From Alternaria dauci (Eukaryota; Ascomycota; Dothideomycetes; Pleosporales; Pleosporaceae): a stretch of DNA of 64,000 nt. The stretch covers positions 2,666,001-2,730,000 of the forward strand of contig NC_091277.1 in NCBI RefSeq assembly GCF_042100115.1. Reading direction: 5' to 3'. A program made the position numbers and the translations under genes. Shown in pieces: positions 49,101-59,130 of the stretch; position 1 is the stretch's first letter, and each line of letters begins with the position of its first letter. The notes below the pieces were generated by a model, which did not search any database, had not been told where the DNA came from, and saw only the letters and a list, made by a program, of their open reading frames with translations.

Positions 49101-49787
49101 CGCCACGGCGCCTTGGATGTTGTTGGTCTTCAGCGCAGCCTCTGCTGGCGTTTGACCGTGGACGTTGAATGCTTCATAGCTAGCACCACGCTTGAGCAGA
49201 GTTGTGACAGTTGCGAGCGCTCCGGATTTCGATGCGGCATAGTGAAGGGGTGTCTCGCCAGATTCGTTTGTCTTGATTTCGAGGTTGGGTCCATATGGGA
49301 TAAGAAGTTCGATCAGGTCGCTGCGACCATCTTTGACAGCCAAGTGCAGGGCTGTCTCGCCGCTGTCCTTGATCGCGGCATCGACGTTTGCACCAGCATT
49401 CAGGAGTATCCTCGCGATACTGGCATGGCCATTGGCGATAGCGATGCACAGCGGTGGTAGTCCCAAGCTAGTGGCATCATCTGGTGATCCACCCGCTCGT
49501 AGGAAATGTGACAGCGCGGCTTCTCGTTGATAGAAGACAGCATAGTATGTGGGCGTCCAGTCTTTCGATGGCTCAAACTTCCCACCACCTTCCGGCACTC
49601 CTGCCGGCTTCCCAAACTTGCATCTCAAGACCTCGACAGACGTCTGCAGTGTCGAGCCCTTGCGTTTCAACGCCGTCGTCCTCGTCGTATCCCTATCCAG
49701 ATCCAGGTCAATATTCCGGGGAATTGGAGGCTCCATGTCGCTCGAATATCTCGCGGCAAGACAACTGCAAGATCTGAATTCCATCAT
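46179..49787 (-). CDS. Large ankyrin-repeat protein
   Basis: A single-exon gene for about 1,202 residues. The open frame continues upstream to 50003 but begins there with GTG and a hydrophobic stretch unlike the rest, so ATG at 49787 (or 49784, or the well-placed ATG at 49736, MEPPIPRN) is preferred. About twenty ankyrin repeats run from residue 80 to 1000; the clearest are GETALHLAVKDGRSDLIELL, GDTPLHLATHSRSCTELLL, GQTALHIAAMNGLGKTIQSL and GRTPLHMAAERGDWEISNSL. A charged coiled-coil segment rich in E, K and A follows (EAKIQQLKEEEAKAKKLREL), then a Ser/Pro-rich low-complexity tail ending in SDWLALTRVMDGL. No NACHT, kinase or DNA-binding domain is visible, so it is probably a cytosolic protein-protein scaffold. 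Repeats in the middle are degenerate, as is usual for long arrays. Confidence 0.88.
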   Translation of the reverse strand: MMEFRSCSCLAARYSSDMEPPIPRNIDLDLDRDTTRTTALKRKGSTLQTSVEVLRCKFGKPAGVPEGGGKFEPSKDWTPTYYAVFYQREAALSHFLRAGGSPDDATSLGLPPLCIAIANGHASIARILLNAGANVDAAIKDSGETALHLAVKDGRSDLIELLIPYGPNLEIKTNESGETPLHYAASKSGALATVTTLLKRGASYEAFNVHGQTPAEAALKTNNIQGAVAIINAAHGKRNKLEKEREMLLKHVQKTQGRFSMNNDLIADVFTAACSAESNVLVEAINRNDASLVEMFLEKDSDPDRETANGLRPIFVALECAGVPVITALLKRNPDLTARDRRGLTVLQATLESPLAQEKESMFTILSALLEQGADATVTYPDGKTLLHHVVSTRFSNTKIAKLLIDAGAEVNARDQDGDTPLHLATHSRSCTELLLRHRANPNLTDADDLTPLLKATTNSTKDKEPDLEPLIKTSDIRKTNANGQTALHIAAMNGLGKTIQSLLRARANTAISDKDKNTPLLLAVKHHQWSVVPLLTIPPSINSWDEDGMNPLHLIASSIPREPATWRDIAAIVNPFCERGVSRTTRERSGATPLILAVKKLPEDGLPVVEALLVQKQDRKASRNCVNHEDHKNHDALSYAVTLRKPIFVDALLKHGATFNFQDWVPGASELQPTVEADKQILTLFAAYEWTKRAGVLRRRPSNSVAEVSAFSTTLPVKDLEHMIAMGLDVNALPRSALGISFLWALLRHITLTPPMPEDYVLEILCVVLNAGANPNACIPRSSPSAQSASTPRQSTVLLQHPLTFLLEQYPEVTLDVISLLLAKGAQLTVASSFSNARLPLHSAVMANRFDVVQEFLLHGADVNSVDMDGRTPLHMAAERGDWEISNSLLRHGAKTDVPDVEKNSPLHAAAVGGCDKIIASLLREGAKANAKNAKDLTPVSCVAEALPEGEKSLIVDMLKAAEEKENAAEEDQRKKTAAIAAHEAKIQQLKEEEAKAKKLRELEAEARILKANEEASAKPLREQPALPAPMPTSPPLTTRKSSFLSRKASSLFNKSKSPPAPLDNLPKPRHASFFRLRISTPPASKQQQSNNLELPIRPLAIPSPHILASPDFFSTEFNNMMDPRPVVALPASIQRRTTAARVDSGLSERRSSVMGILDLEMVNEKLSSPDLSAKATPGQRESSGEELSDWLALTRVMDGL

Positions 49788-51243
49788 CCGCGGCCAGGCA
49801 TCCACACTTGATAAAGAACTACAGATCTCCCGAATAGTCGCGACGAAAAGAAGAAATATGCAGGGTAGAGAAAAGCACCCGAGTACCCGCAATGGCAAAA
49901 AGAAAGTTGCCGTGAGCGACAGGAGCCTGACAAGTATGCCCCCCACCACTCCCCTTCCTTTTTCCAAATTGGACGAGCTGAAAAGGTCTACTGGCTTACC
50001 CACGAATCAAGGCATTCTCGTCGCGGTTGCCGTACCCTCTCGCCTTGCTTACCGCTAGAAGCCATGGCCGGACTACCAATAAAGGGTGCCATTGTCGTGC
50101 TCGAAACCTAATAGCGCCTCCACTGCAGTCCCAAAGCGGTTCGTTGACTGCCTAAATCGAAGTTAACGGATCAGGTTCGACTCGCGTCTTCGCGGAACGG
50201 AGCGTCCAGGGCGATCACTAGCAAGCGCATCCCTTGCAACGCGCTTCGTGTCAATCATTTCAGGACGAATCCCGGCGGCGCTGTATGTAGAGTTGTCTTT
50301 TTCGCTTGACTCGCCTGCCAATTGCGTAGAGCGCTACTATGTATAGAGAAGCGGGGCGCGATGCAGGTTCAGCTTCAGAAGGCTGCAAGCCAATGCAGTG
50401 TGATAGCGGGCGATTAACAGGACCCGAGACGTGCCAACAAGCAAAAGTCAATGAAAGCAACAGAGGACGCGAGCCTTTCGCGCTCAGAATTCGGGAAGAG
50501 TTCCAAGGTTGTGTCTGCCCCTGCTTGCAGCGTTTCGCTAGCCGACCCACGTGTTTGTGGCTTGGATTGGCTCAGGGGTAAAATGTCCTCCACTGCCTCG
50601 CCATTGCGCACCGTCGTCGCTAGCCAAGCGGACGGCGGCAGTACCACGGATGAGTTGTTTCCGCAAAAATGTTCTCGACGGCGAAGGCGTATATTGAGTG
50701 GAGATTGGACAGAATGTCAAAGTGCAGTTGCGCTTATGCACGTGAGGTGGCTGGGGGGAGCATTGTCGCCTCGAATACCTAGCGGGAGATCGTCCACCGC
50801 CTCTGTATCGTGAGAATGGTGACGCGATGATTTCCGAGACTCTTACACCTAACCGCGTTGCATTACTCGAGGTATTGGCAAGATTTAACGTCATACTCAA
50901 TGCCTTCGATGCACAGCTTAGGTGCAACTCAAAAAAGAAGCTTCATTGGAGTGCGAGCTGAGTGCATCTCGTGACGTACTAGAACGAATGTTTAATTCTT
51001 CGTTTGCTACAGCTATGAAGATCATCTGAAAACCAAGTAAAAGAGTGTAAGAGGACGCAAAACGTGGCGTCCAGAGCGCATCAATCAAAAGCAAAACAAG
51101 CCAATTTTCCAGCAATCTGTATCTTCTTCCTTCGATCTACATCATTCTCCTTTTACGGCGATTGCATCGCCTCTCCAAGCACGCAGTTTCAAGTCCATGC
51201 ACATGCAGCATCCCAGCAATCTTGCACAATCGACCACCACGTC
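49788..51243. other. Intergenic region upstream of the ankyrin gene
   Basis: Contains the ankyrin promoter and, at its right end, the 3' untranslated region of the transporter. A 120-codon plus-strand frame at 50451-50813 starts with ATG but has no recognisable features and lies over other frames on the minus strand. No RNA gene or repeat seen. Confidence 0.5.
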
Positions 51244-52755
51244 TCAAAACTTCACACCCAACTTCCAGCCAACTTGAAGCGCGCGGCTCCACACGAAGCA
51301 GAGCGACGCGACTATATAGCAAGCTGCAGTCCAGATAACCACGCCCCAGTAGTGTCCGCCTGTAGTTTGGATGATAGCACCCGCGATAGGGATACCCGTC
51401 AGCGTGCTGAAGCTGACAACAGTATAGCACGTGGCGTAGTATCTTCCGTACACATTTGTATCGCAGAGTTGGCCAACACAGACCGGCGTGAGGGAGATGT
51501 TGGAGCCAGACGCGAAACCGAAGATGACTGCGTAAACAATAGAGAGGGCCTTGATAGCTGCCACCTCGGCCTCAGTGGTGGGGGTGAGGAGCGATGCGGG
51601 GAGCCAGAAGACGAGTGATGTGGCTGAGCATACTGCTAATGCGGCAATCATGCTGTTAAAACGCCCAAGCTTGTCGGCTAGCAAACCTGGAACCCAGCGA
51701 CCGAGACAGCTTCCTGCGTTGAAGATGGCGATGAGTTGGTATGAAAAAGACGGTTCGAAGGCGCCGGTGCTGATTGCGAAGGTGGTGAGGTACGTGATCG
51801 GGATGAAGAGCGCCCATTCCATCATGAATATGCCGACTGTGAGGAGAAAGTAGCTCTTCTGACTGAAGATCCGGAAATCTGGCCATACTGACTGTCCAGC
51901 TTTGGGTGGCAGCCGAGAGCGAATGAGGACGCAGGCGCCGATGCAGCAGAAGAGTGTGATGAAGCCGATGATGCGAGTCGCCCACGGAAAGCCCACGTTG
52001 GGTATCAGTTTCTCCAAAGCCAGCGGGAATATCACTCCACCTAGCGACCCTCCAGCGGCAGCAATACCTGTTGCGTTGCCACGCTTTTGCAGGAAGAAGT
52101 GGCTGACTGCAGCGAAGGCGGGCGTGAAGATCAAGGATGTACCGAGACCACCGAGTACGCCGAAGACGAGGAAGAATTGCCAGTATAGTGTGCACAAGCC
52201 GAGCAGAAAGTTAGACAGGCAGAGCAGGATGCTACCTGCCAGCACCAAGAGTCGCGGGCCATGGGCATCAAAGATGGGTCCAATCTGTAGTCCGCAGAAG
52301 AACGACAGGAAGACGTACATGCTGAAGATCCATGAGACGGTGGACTCGGAGTAGTCCGCAAGGTAGTGCTCGGCGATGTAGGCATGGTAGATACCCACTG
52401 TGTTCATCATACCCAGCGAGGCGATGAGACCAAGGAACGATCCCAGAACGACAGACCAGGCACCTAGGCCGCCTTCCGGATAGGTCACTTCGTCATTGGC
52501 GATGGATGATGATCGAGATTCCTCATCATGGGGTTGGTGAGCTTTCTCATCTCCAGTTGCAGTGTTGCTTGGGCGATTCGCCCTGAAGCTGGCCGATGCC
52601 GGGGCATCGGCGTTGTGAGTTTGGGCACTTTGGCATGGCGAAAGTGTGTCCGATGGTGGAATGGTAAATTCGGCGTGAGGATAGGTGTTGACTCTGGTCA
52701 GATTGTGGTGTGGGTTAACTGATCCTGGCGTGCTGCCTTTTGGTTCGCTGCTCAT
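51244..52755 (-). CDS. MFS transporter, monocarboxylate (MCT) type
   Basis: A 503-residue single-exon gene starting at ATG 52755; the open frame extends 16 codons further but begins with TTG. An N-terminal polar tail of about 90 residues leads into EGGLGAWSVVLGSFLG, the hallmark entry to helix one in fungal monocarboxylate-transporter-like proteins. Twelve hydrophobic segments follow. Other landmarks are GIYHAYIAEHYL after helix one, GPIFDAHGPRLLV between helices two and three, FFLQKRGNATGIAAAGGSLG between four and five, GRWVPGLLADKLGRF between eight and nine, and GRYYATCYTVVSFSTLTGIP near helix eleven. The family moves monocarboxylates, riboflavin or secondary metabolites across the plasma membrane by proton symport; the substrate cannot be read from the sequence. 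No biosynthetic cluster surrounds it, which argues against a dedicated secondary-metabolite exporter. Confidence 0.92.
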   Translation of the reverse strand: MSSEPKGSTPGSVNPHHNLTRVNTYPHAEFTIPPSDTLSPCQSAQTHNADAPASASFRANRPSNTATGDEKAHQPHDEESRSSSIANDEVTYPEGGLGAWSVVLGSFLGLIASLGMMNTVGIYHAYIAEHYLADYSESTVSWIFSMYVFLSFFCGLQIGPIFDAHGPRLLVLAGSILLCLSNFLLGLCTLYWQFFLVFGVLGGLGTSLIFTPAFAAVSHFFLQKRGNATGIAAAGGSLGGVIFPLALEKLIPNVGFPWATRIIGFITLFCCIGACVLIRSRLPPKAGQSVWPDFRIFSQKSYFLLTVGIFMMEWALFIPITYLTTFAISTGAFEPSFSYQLIAIFNAGSCLGRWVPGLLADKLGRFNSMIAALAVCSATSLVFWLPASLLTPTTEAEVAAIKALSIVYAVIFGFASGSNISLTPVCVGQLCDTNVYGRYYATCYTVVSFSTLTGIPIAGAIIQTTGGHYWGVVIWTAACYIVASLCFVWSRALQVGWKLGVKF

Positions 52756-53180
52756 ACGAAGTATCGAGTTCGTATCGGGGAAGAGGATGAATATGTGTAA
52801 CAATGTGCGTGTTGCGAGTAAAGCGGTCGTTCAGACTTGGAAAGTGTCGCAAACCTCCTACTCAGTCCCCAAAAGCGTCCTCGCAGCCCTATATACCTCC
52901 AAATCGATGACGCGCGCGGAAATTCAGTCGCAGTTTGTAGTTTCCCGAGCGGTTTGGTGTGGCATACTCGGGCTCCCCAGGCGGTATAAGTATGCAGAAG
53001 GCTCATAGAGGGGTAAAAGAGCCATGACCAATAGACCCACTCTGCCGAAGCGGCTACCACTCGCAATGCGGTATCGCCCGCTGCCGACGAAGGGCTTTTC
53101 GCAACACACCTTTTCCGACGCGGTGTATGATTCGCCCTTGAGGCCGAAAACCAAGACTTTGTGTATTACTAGCGGTGAGG
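52756..53180. other. Promoter region of the MFS transporter gene
   Basis: A 425-bp gap between the transporter start and the 3' end of the next gene in the same direction. It shows short overlapping frames on both strands but no motif that I can call with confidence. Confidence 0.45.
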
Positions 53181-54120
53181 TCAACAGCAGGGCGTGGAAG
53201 GCATGAACTCCGAACACAGCAGCCATCGGAGTTGTGCTCGGAGCTCAGTGTCATCGGCATCGGAAAACTTCTTGCTGGGGTCTCCGATCTGCTCAATGAT
53301 GCCGACAGACTCCTTCTCTGACATTACATGTCGTGAAATTTCTGCAGCCATGGGAGCAATTTTTTCCGCGTCATTAGTAGCTTCGAGGATGGATAGCCAA
53401 ATCTGCGCGGGTGGGGGAGTGGGTGTGAGCGCCGTAGTGTTGCTGACCAAGGAATCATAACGACTATGATCGCGGGCATCCTGTGTGTATGGTGCAGCAG
53501 GCATTTTGCTGATCACGTAGGGTGGAGACCTATTCCAGTTGGTGCGCAGTCGCATCATTTCCAGCATCAACTTTTGCTCGTCTGCATCGTGTGCGCATGG
53601 ACAGAGGACATCATAGCTGTCGTTCGAGGGACATGTCTGGATGGCCTTGTATAGCAGTAGCCAACTACCGCGGAACCTCCAGCGGTCTTCATGTGAGACG
53701 TCGCGGTTGCGAGACGCATATGTGGCTCTGAGTCTACTTTCTAAGAGTTCGTAGAGTGTATCGTGGCACTTTTCGCTGCTGGTTTCCGAGTCGTGTCCCG
53801 ACACGTCCTCTGGTGATGAGGAGTATACGGTTCCTTCACTGAAATGGTGCGGCGGTTGGTCCGTGTTTTGAAGACTTTCCGGTACTGAGATGCATCTGGC
53901 GGCGTCGCTAGGCTTGAATTTGCGCTTCAATTTCGTGGTGAGCTTCGTCTGGAGAACTCGTACATCGCGGTGGAGGAGCTTAGCCGTCCAGCGGATGTCG
54001 TATGGGGCCAGAGAAAGCATTGTGATGACGAGTATGGTGATCGGAAGAACAATCTGCATATGCATCAGCATGATCGTGGGATGGAAATCTGGTTCAGGGC
54101 ACACTTACCGACGTCCACAT
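53181..54120 (-). CDS. Hypothetical membrane-anchored protein
   Basis: A 294-residue protein from a 12-bp first exon (54120-54109, MWTS) and a long second exon (54053-53181), joined across a 55-bp intron with GTAAGT donor and ATGCAG acceptor. The spliced start reads MWTSIVLPITILVITMLSLAP, a single N-terminal membrane helix. If the intron were retained, translation could begin at internal ATGs at 54071-54059 and give almost the same helix. The rest is soluble: a basic stretch after the helix (TKLKRKFKPSD), a Ser/Glu-rich linker, a WRFRGSWLLLYKAI core with nearby cysteines (CPCAHDADEQ), and a helical C-terminus rich in acidic residues. I do not recognise the family. The gene is co-oriented with the transporter but separated by its own 425-bp gap, so no shared role is implied. 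Confidence 0.7.
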
Positions 54121-54485
54121 GCGTCCGAATCGAGACTGACAGATATGCGTGTAGGGACGGAAAATACTATTTGCAGTCAAGAATAGTACGGCGCGGAAAG
54201 AGCAGTAATGTGGTTGAGACTAATCGTTGAAGCGGTAGTCCTATGGGTATTGTCAAGATGAAGAGAAAGTGACAATGGAAGTTATCCCCACACGAGTTAA
54301 GCTCGTGCAATCTGCGCGTCACGTCAAGGCAACTGCTGTGTAAACAGACGCGCAGCAGGTGCGCCTTTCGCTTCGACGCGCTTTCACAAGAAGCTAGTCG
54401 CACTAAATCCGATACTACAGCATATGTCAACGTGCCATTGCAAAACACCAACAATACATGACCGATGCATCATCAGATGCCATGC
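54121..54485. other. Short intergenic region
   Basis: A 365-bp spacer between the start of the membrane-anchored protein gene and the 3' end of the decarboxylase-like gene. It has to supply a promoter for the former. No motif identified. Confidence 0.45.
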
Positions 54486-55748
54486 CTACACCGTCCACTC
54501 CACCACCTCTCCCAACCTCCAATCCACATCCTCCATCCAAGCGCCCACACTCCACGTCCCCAAGCCCCTCGGCCACCACCCCTTCCCACCCTCTTCCGCC
54601 ACCTCACTCTCCTTCTTCTCATGCACCTCGACCCAACACCCCCTCGCCCGCGGCGTAACCGCCGCAATATCAAACGCGCGCCACTTCCCCGTGCCCACCA
54701 GCACCGCCGCCTCCTTCTTCGGGTCCAGATCATACTCGTCGACCTCTCCTCCCGCCAGGACCTCGCCGAGTGCGCTCTCGTACCCCGACGCAGCAGGCAC
54801 TGGCGGCTGCGCAGCCGCCATACTGAGCGGAAGATACTTTGTGTTTAGCGGCATAGCCGGAACCCACGTCCACGGCTTGAGCGTGCAAGCGAAGAACGGG
54901 GCGCCGCCATCTCCTTCTTTGGTTCCTGGGGGGAAGACTTGCACGGTGAGGCTGGAGGGGGGTGAGGCGCCGGCGGCGGTGGGTGGCGAGGAGAAGGAGA
55001 AGCGGGCGAGGTGTTTGGGTATGTTCCAGTTTAGGCGGCCGTTGTAGGTTGTTGTGCGTTGGGAAACGTAGATGCGGGATATGCGTTGGGCCTTTTTGGG
55101 GATTTTGATATGTGGGTGGGAGGAGGTAGTGCTGGTGGGCTGCGGGACGGTGAAGTTTCCGGGGACGATGAGGAGTTCGTCGTAGGGGCCTGGAATGGGG
55201 TTAGATGATGGCTGTGAGGATTATGGTCTTGTGTAGTAACCAGATACGATACTCTTGGTTCTATTCTCTTTTCACTCTCAACGGGTGTCGAAATATCGTT
55301 TCAATCATCCTCTCGTCTTGATCACTCGCTTTCTTCGCGCTCCTTCTCTTGTGCTCTTTGCCAATATCATCGATACCGCTGTTCTTCTTGACGAAGGAAA
55401 AGAAACATCTTACATACCTACAGGCGTATCCTTATACCTAGAATAGAAACATTAGTATATGCGCAACTTACTCAAACCGTCTCACTTCCTTCTTCTCCCG
55501 CTCTCTCACGGACCCCTGCTCCCGGCATCGACTCACCTAACAACAACCACAGTCCCCAACCCTCCCTTGAACCTTCCCTTCTCCTCGTCATCCCATCCTC
55601 CCTTCTCGCCCTCCAACTCATCATGCACATCCTTGGGCAACTCTTTCAGCGTAAGAAACAGCATATACACCTCGGCCGTGAGCTTCCATGGTGCGAGCGC
55701 ACGCTTGACGGGGTGGCGCGCTGGCTCGTCAGAGACGGATGTCGCCAT
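54486..55748 (-). CDS. Acetoacetate decarboxylase-like protein
   Basis: A 311-residue protein from three exons: 55748-55537, a micro-exon of 20 bp at 55437-55418, and 55189-54486. Introns are 99 and 228 bp (GTGAGT...TTCTAG and GTATGT...TTCCAG). Splicing through the micro-exon yields VVVVRYKDTPVGPYDELLIV, which is continuous with the family; skipping it destroys the frame. Other visible landmarks are PWKLTAEVYMLFL at the N-terminus, GRFKGGLG, RISRIYVSQR, YNGRLNWNIPKHLARFSF and PLNTKYLPLSMAAAQPP. The fold is that of acetoacetate-decarboxylase-like proteins, a widespread fungal family whose members are mostly uncharacterised; I cannot confirm the Schiff-base lysine, so decarboxylase activity is not implied. 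The C-terminal 60 residues are Trp/Gly/Glu-rich and end in WRLGEVVEWTV. Confidence 0.85.
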
Positions 55749-56828
55749 TGTCACGGAGCAAGAGATCGATAAACAGAGGACACGACCAGAGGAGACGAAA
55801 AGCTATTACTGCAATCAAGAAACGACAAAGATGGTTGTCGTGATGATGTGGTAGAGATTAGGTTGATGCTCCCCGAGGGTTACATGTGAGACGACATCAC
55901 CCCTCAGCCGCGGCTGCCGTTGCATGGCTGCGCCGCACCCTCACTCTTTTCAGCCAACGAGGGAACTTGCCCAGCTTAGACTGCATCTTCTAAGCGGCAC
56001 GGTACATTGGTAATACCGATCGTATCCAGGTATTCAATGCGTCTGATAATGAGGATACGAATACTGTTCCGAGACGAGGAATGCGAAGAGAGCTGTGCAA
56101 GCAGTGTTGTAAAGACTCCACACGAGCGGGTGCGGAGGGGCGCGACAGCTTGAGCGCCAAGCAGCGCCCTCCCATGTCCTTCAACAACGCGACAACGCGA
56201 CATCATCTACGAACAAGCCAGACAGATGAAATGAGCACATCTATCATAAGCGCTTGGAAGAGTGATTGATAATGAAGCGCATACTGTGGTAGCATGCAGA
56301 CATGCACTGAGCATATCATGTGTCTTCACACCTGGGCACCGTCATCAAGAGGCCGAGAGTTCACTCAACGACACCCCATCTCATACTGACTTCACTGCTT
56401 CACCCCAGCGCCTCATCACCGGATATCCATCCCGCTTCGTCCCTCCAATCAGCAGCCCAGCTCCCAACTCCTCTGCACCACCACGGTCCAGCACCTCTCA
56501 AGCGCAAAACAGGACCCAAGGAATAAACTCCGCTCCCAACAACTCCTCAGCCTCCCACCAGCACATGTACAGTAGTATTATCATCATGACGCCCGTTTTT
56601 CCCTTTCGCACACCTACATCCCAGCAGGTAACCATGGAATGCAGTGACGCCCAAACACTAAAACACACAACATCGTGACCCTGACCCCCGGAACCGTCGC
56701 CTATTCAGTGTCGCACGCCCGTTCGCACTACATACCTGGTTTACCGAGCTACAGTGGCATGTATGTACCCGTGCTTCCATCTAAACAGGGTCCTGAACGC
56801 GGCCGCATGTATACAATGCGTCCGACCG

Positions 56829-56910
56829 CCACATCACGAGGTATAGTACATACACATACCCTCACTCGCCACATCACGAGGTATAGTACATACACATACC
56901 CTCACTCGCC
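56829..56910. repeat. 40-bp tandem duplication
   Basis: Two adjacent copies of a 40-bp unit beginning ccacatcacgaggtatag and ending ataccctcactcg, with no mismatch that I can see. The identity suggests a recent duplication or ongoing slippage. Confidence 0.92.
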
Positions 56911-57578
56911 ACCAGCAAGCCCCGACGCAACACCTAGCTCCCATGTGAGCGCGCGTACATGGCACGTGGTATGCTCCTCTCCGACTCGCGCCGCCACCCA
57001 CCGGAGCGCCCACCCCGCCAAGAACCACCGCCCGCCACAAGCCGCGCGCTGAACGGACAGAAACCAACCAACGAACCAGAGCGCATAGATGCGCGTCATG
57101 CAAGCGGACTGCTGTTTGTAGGTAAGCGCCTCTCTCCATCTAGTCTAGAAGGTGCGTGTGTGCACGGGCAACAAGGCGCAGAGCCGCATGACACATATAC
57201 ACGGTCAAGATGACTTTGCCATGTTTTTGTTGTTGTTGCTGCCGTACTTGGCCGGGCGAGGATGCCGCGGTGCGACGCGGCGCGGCGTGAGAGGGACGGA
57301 CGGTTTATTGTTGACTGACTGACTACTGGGATTGGTATTGGCATACGTGGAAATAATCTCGTGTGCATGTGTTGAAAGGGAATGGGTCGGTAGACGGTAA
57401 AAAAAGGGTAGGTCCGAAAAAAAGGGTCTGGACAAAAGGGAAGGTCCGAGGCTGACTTACAGTGTACTGGTACCACATGATTGATTGATCGTCGCAGAGC
57501 CGCAATGAACCGCCCATGTGGAAACGATTTGCGTTGACGAATCATTTGACTTGCACTCTTTGGACGTGTGTGTTTGCG

Positions 57579-57613
<35 letters not shown>
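57579..57613. repeat. Tetranucleotide microsatellite (tgtc)n
   Basis: About eight to nine uninterrupted copies of tgtc/gtct. A shorter run of the same word recurs at 58265-58273 in a hairpin. Confidence 0.92.
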
Positions 57614-58264
57614 TTATGGGGGCCACCTGTCCGAACCCCTTCGTATTCTCGAGTGACTTGGGGAGGTATGCTACATGACTACCCACCCGTACTGTAATCC
57701 ATTAGACCAGAGAGCAGCACACGACACCTTACCACATCCACTCCCTCTACAGGATCCATCCATGCTACCTGCACGTTTTAATCTCCGTTCCGTCCTTGCA
57801 CCTGTCTTTACCTCTTCCCGTATCCTCAGCACAACGCACAAAAAGATTTTATCCCACAATAAACCAGCCTCCACCCCAACCCGCGTAAAAGTGGGTCAAG
57901 TCGAGTATCTATTACCCCCAGATAATTCCCATTCAAGCACATTGCCGCTCTGGCTTTCTCCACTCCGCACATACCACAGTAGAGCGGCAGCTAGAAAAGA
58001 GTGTTCTTAGGGTCTTCTATGCCGCCGAGAAAGAAGGATCAATGCATGCATACATACTAGACCGGCAGGCACATCAGTAGCGGTGTGCAAGGCGCGAGCG
58101 AGGCAGACATGGGAAGGAGCAAGGTGCCAAAAAAAGTGGAGAATGTAGTTTGTTAGTTTGTGACAAGGACACATGCAAGACATTTTGGTTCGCAGTAGGG
58201 ATTAATTAGTGAGGGATGCTGCTGCGAGTAGCGCTGGGCATACATGCATGTAGGTTTTGATGCC

Positions 58265-58292
58265 TGTCTGTCTGCATGCATGTAGACAGACA
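58265..58292. other. Perfect 9-bp hairpin with palindromic loop
   Basis: tgtctgtct at 58265-58273 pairs perfectly with agacagaca at 58284-58292 around a ten-base loop made of gcatgcatgt. It lies about 840 bp beyond the stop codon of the zinc-finger gene, possibly in its 3' untranslated region or beyond. Function unknown; slippage of a tetranucleotide repeat could create it. Confidence 0.5.
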
Positions 58293-59130
58293 AGGTGGAG
58301 AAAAGAAATGTACATCACAGCAGTCACAATCAAGCAACCTTCATAGCAAAGTAGTAAATAAAGTGTGTAGAGTGTAGTATTACGGACCCCCCATCATCTC
58401 CTAGTCTAAACTACAGACTTCGTCAGGACAGTCCGCCATTGTCTAAACGAGAAACATAATCCCCGAGAGTGTATATAAGAACGGAATTTTCAAAACTTTT
58501 GTTGTTTGCTCTGCTATGAGAGATTGATTGGGAACGCCATGGAACAGTAGAAGGAAGAAAATGAGACCCGAGTCTATTCGACAATTCAAAGGTTGGGAGG
58601 GGGATATATTCCGCATTAAAAAAACACAATCGAAACAAAAAACACAGCCACCCATATAAAACACCTCTTTATGCACATCGATTTCGTTCAATACCCAAGC
58701 GTTGCTGCTGTCGTAACGCTGCCGCCCCAATTCAAGAAAAGAGAAGAGAAAACGGGCCATGTAACGTCTTCGAGAGAGGTGTACAAAGGGGAAGCGCCAA
58801 TGAAAACGTAATGGACAAAGTCTCTTTTATCCAAGAAATCAAGCCTAGCTTTATTTTTGGTGTGTGTGTGGTGGAGAGAGAAGATTACTGGTATTCGAAA
58901 TCCTCCCCAAGTCCAAAAGATGTGAAAAAACGCCAGGTTGATGCAGAGACGGTAGAACCCAGTCATGACTTTTTCATGTCCGTTGTTCGTTGGAAAAGAG
59001 AAAAACAAACATCTATGGCGCGCAATAAAAAGCTACAATCGTCGTTTGTCGGGAAATTCGAAAAGATTTGGGGTATTGGAGAAGAGTACAAGTAGTGGCG
59101 AGAGGCGAATCCCGGAGAAAGGTAAAGTTT

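Larger units (their letters stand above)
55749..59130. other. 3.4-kb intergenic region with small repeats
   Basis: It holds the promoter of the decarboxylase-like gene and the 3' untranslated region of the zinc-finger gene. Two small repeats occur (56829-56910 and 57579-57613). The longest frames (57096-57686 on the minus strand, 196 codons) translate the microsatellite and are otherwise irregular, so I do not call a protein gene. The length leaves room for a non-coding transcript, of which there is no direct sign. Confidence 0.5.

Noticed and set aside
49788..50003. Upstream extension of the ankyrin frame with a hydrophobic segment resembling a signal anchor
   Set aside because: It begins at GTG, lacks an ATG, and its composition differs from the repeat protein; better explained as 5' untranslated sequence that happens to stay open.
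49549..50058. 169-codon plus-strand frame over the 5' end of the ankyrin gene, with a protein-like stretch (LAARQLQDLNSIIRG)
   Set aside because: It is antisense to the conserved ankyrin reading frame for half its length, and the rest is low-complexity; most likely a shadow frame.
50451..50813. 120-codon ATG-started plus-strand frame
   Set aside because: No recognisable feature, overlaps a 129-codon frame on the other strand, no introns or neighbours that support it.
57096..57686. 196-codon minus-strand frame containing TDRQ repeats
   Set aside because: The repeat is only the translated tgtc microsatellite and the remainder is irregular with no motif.
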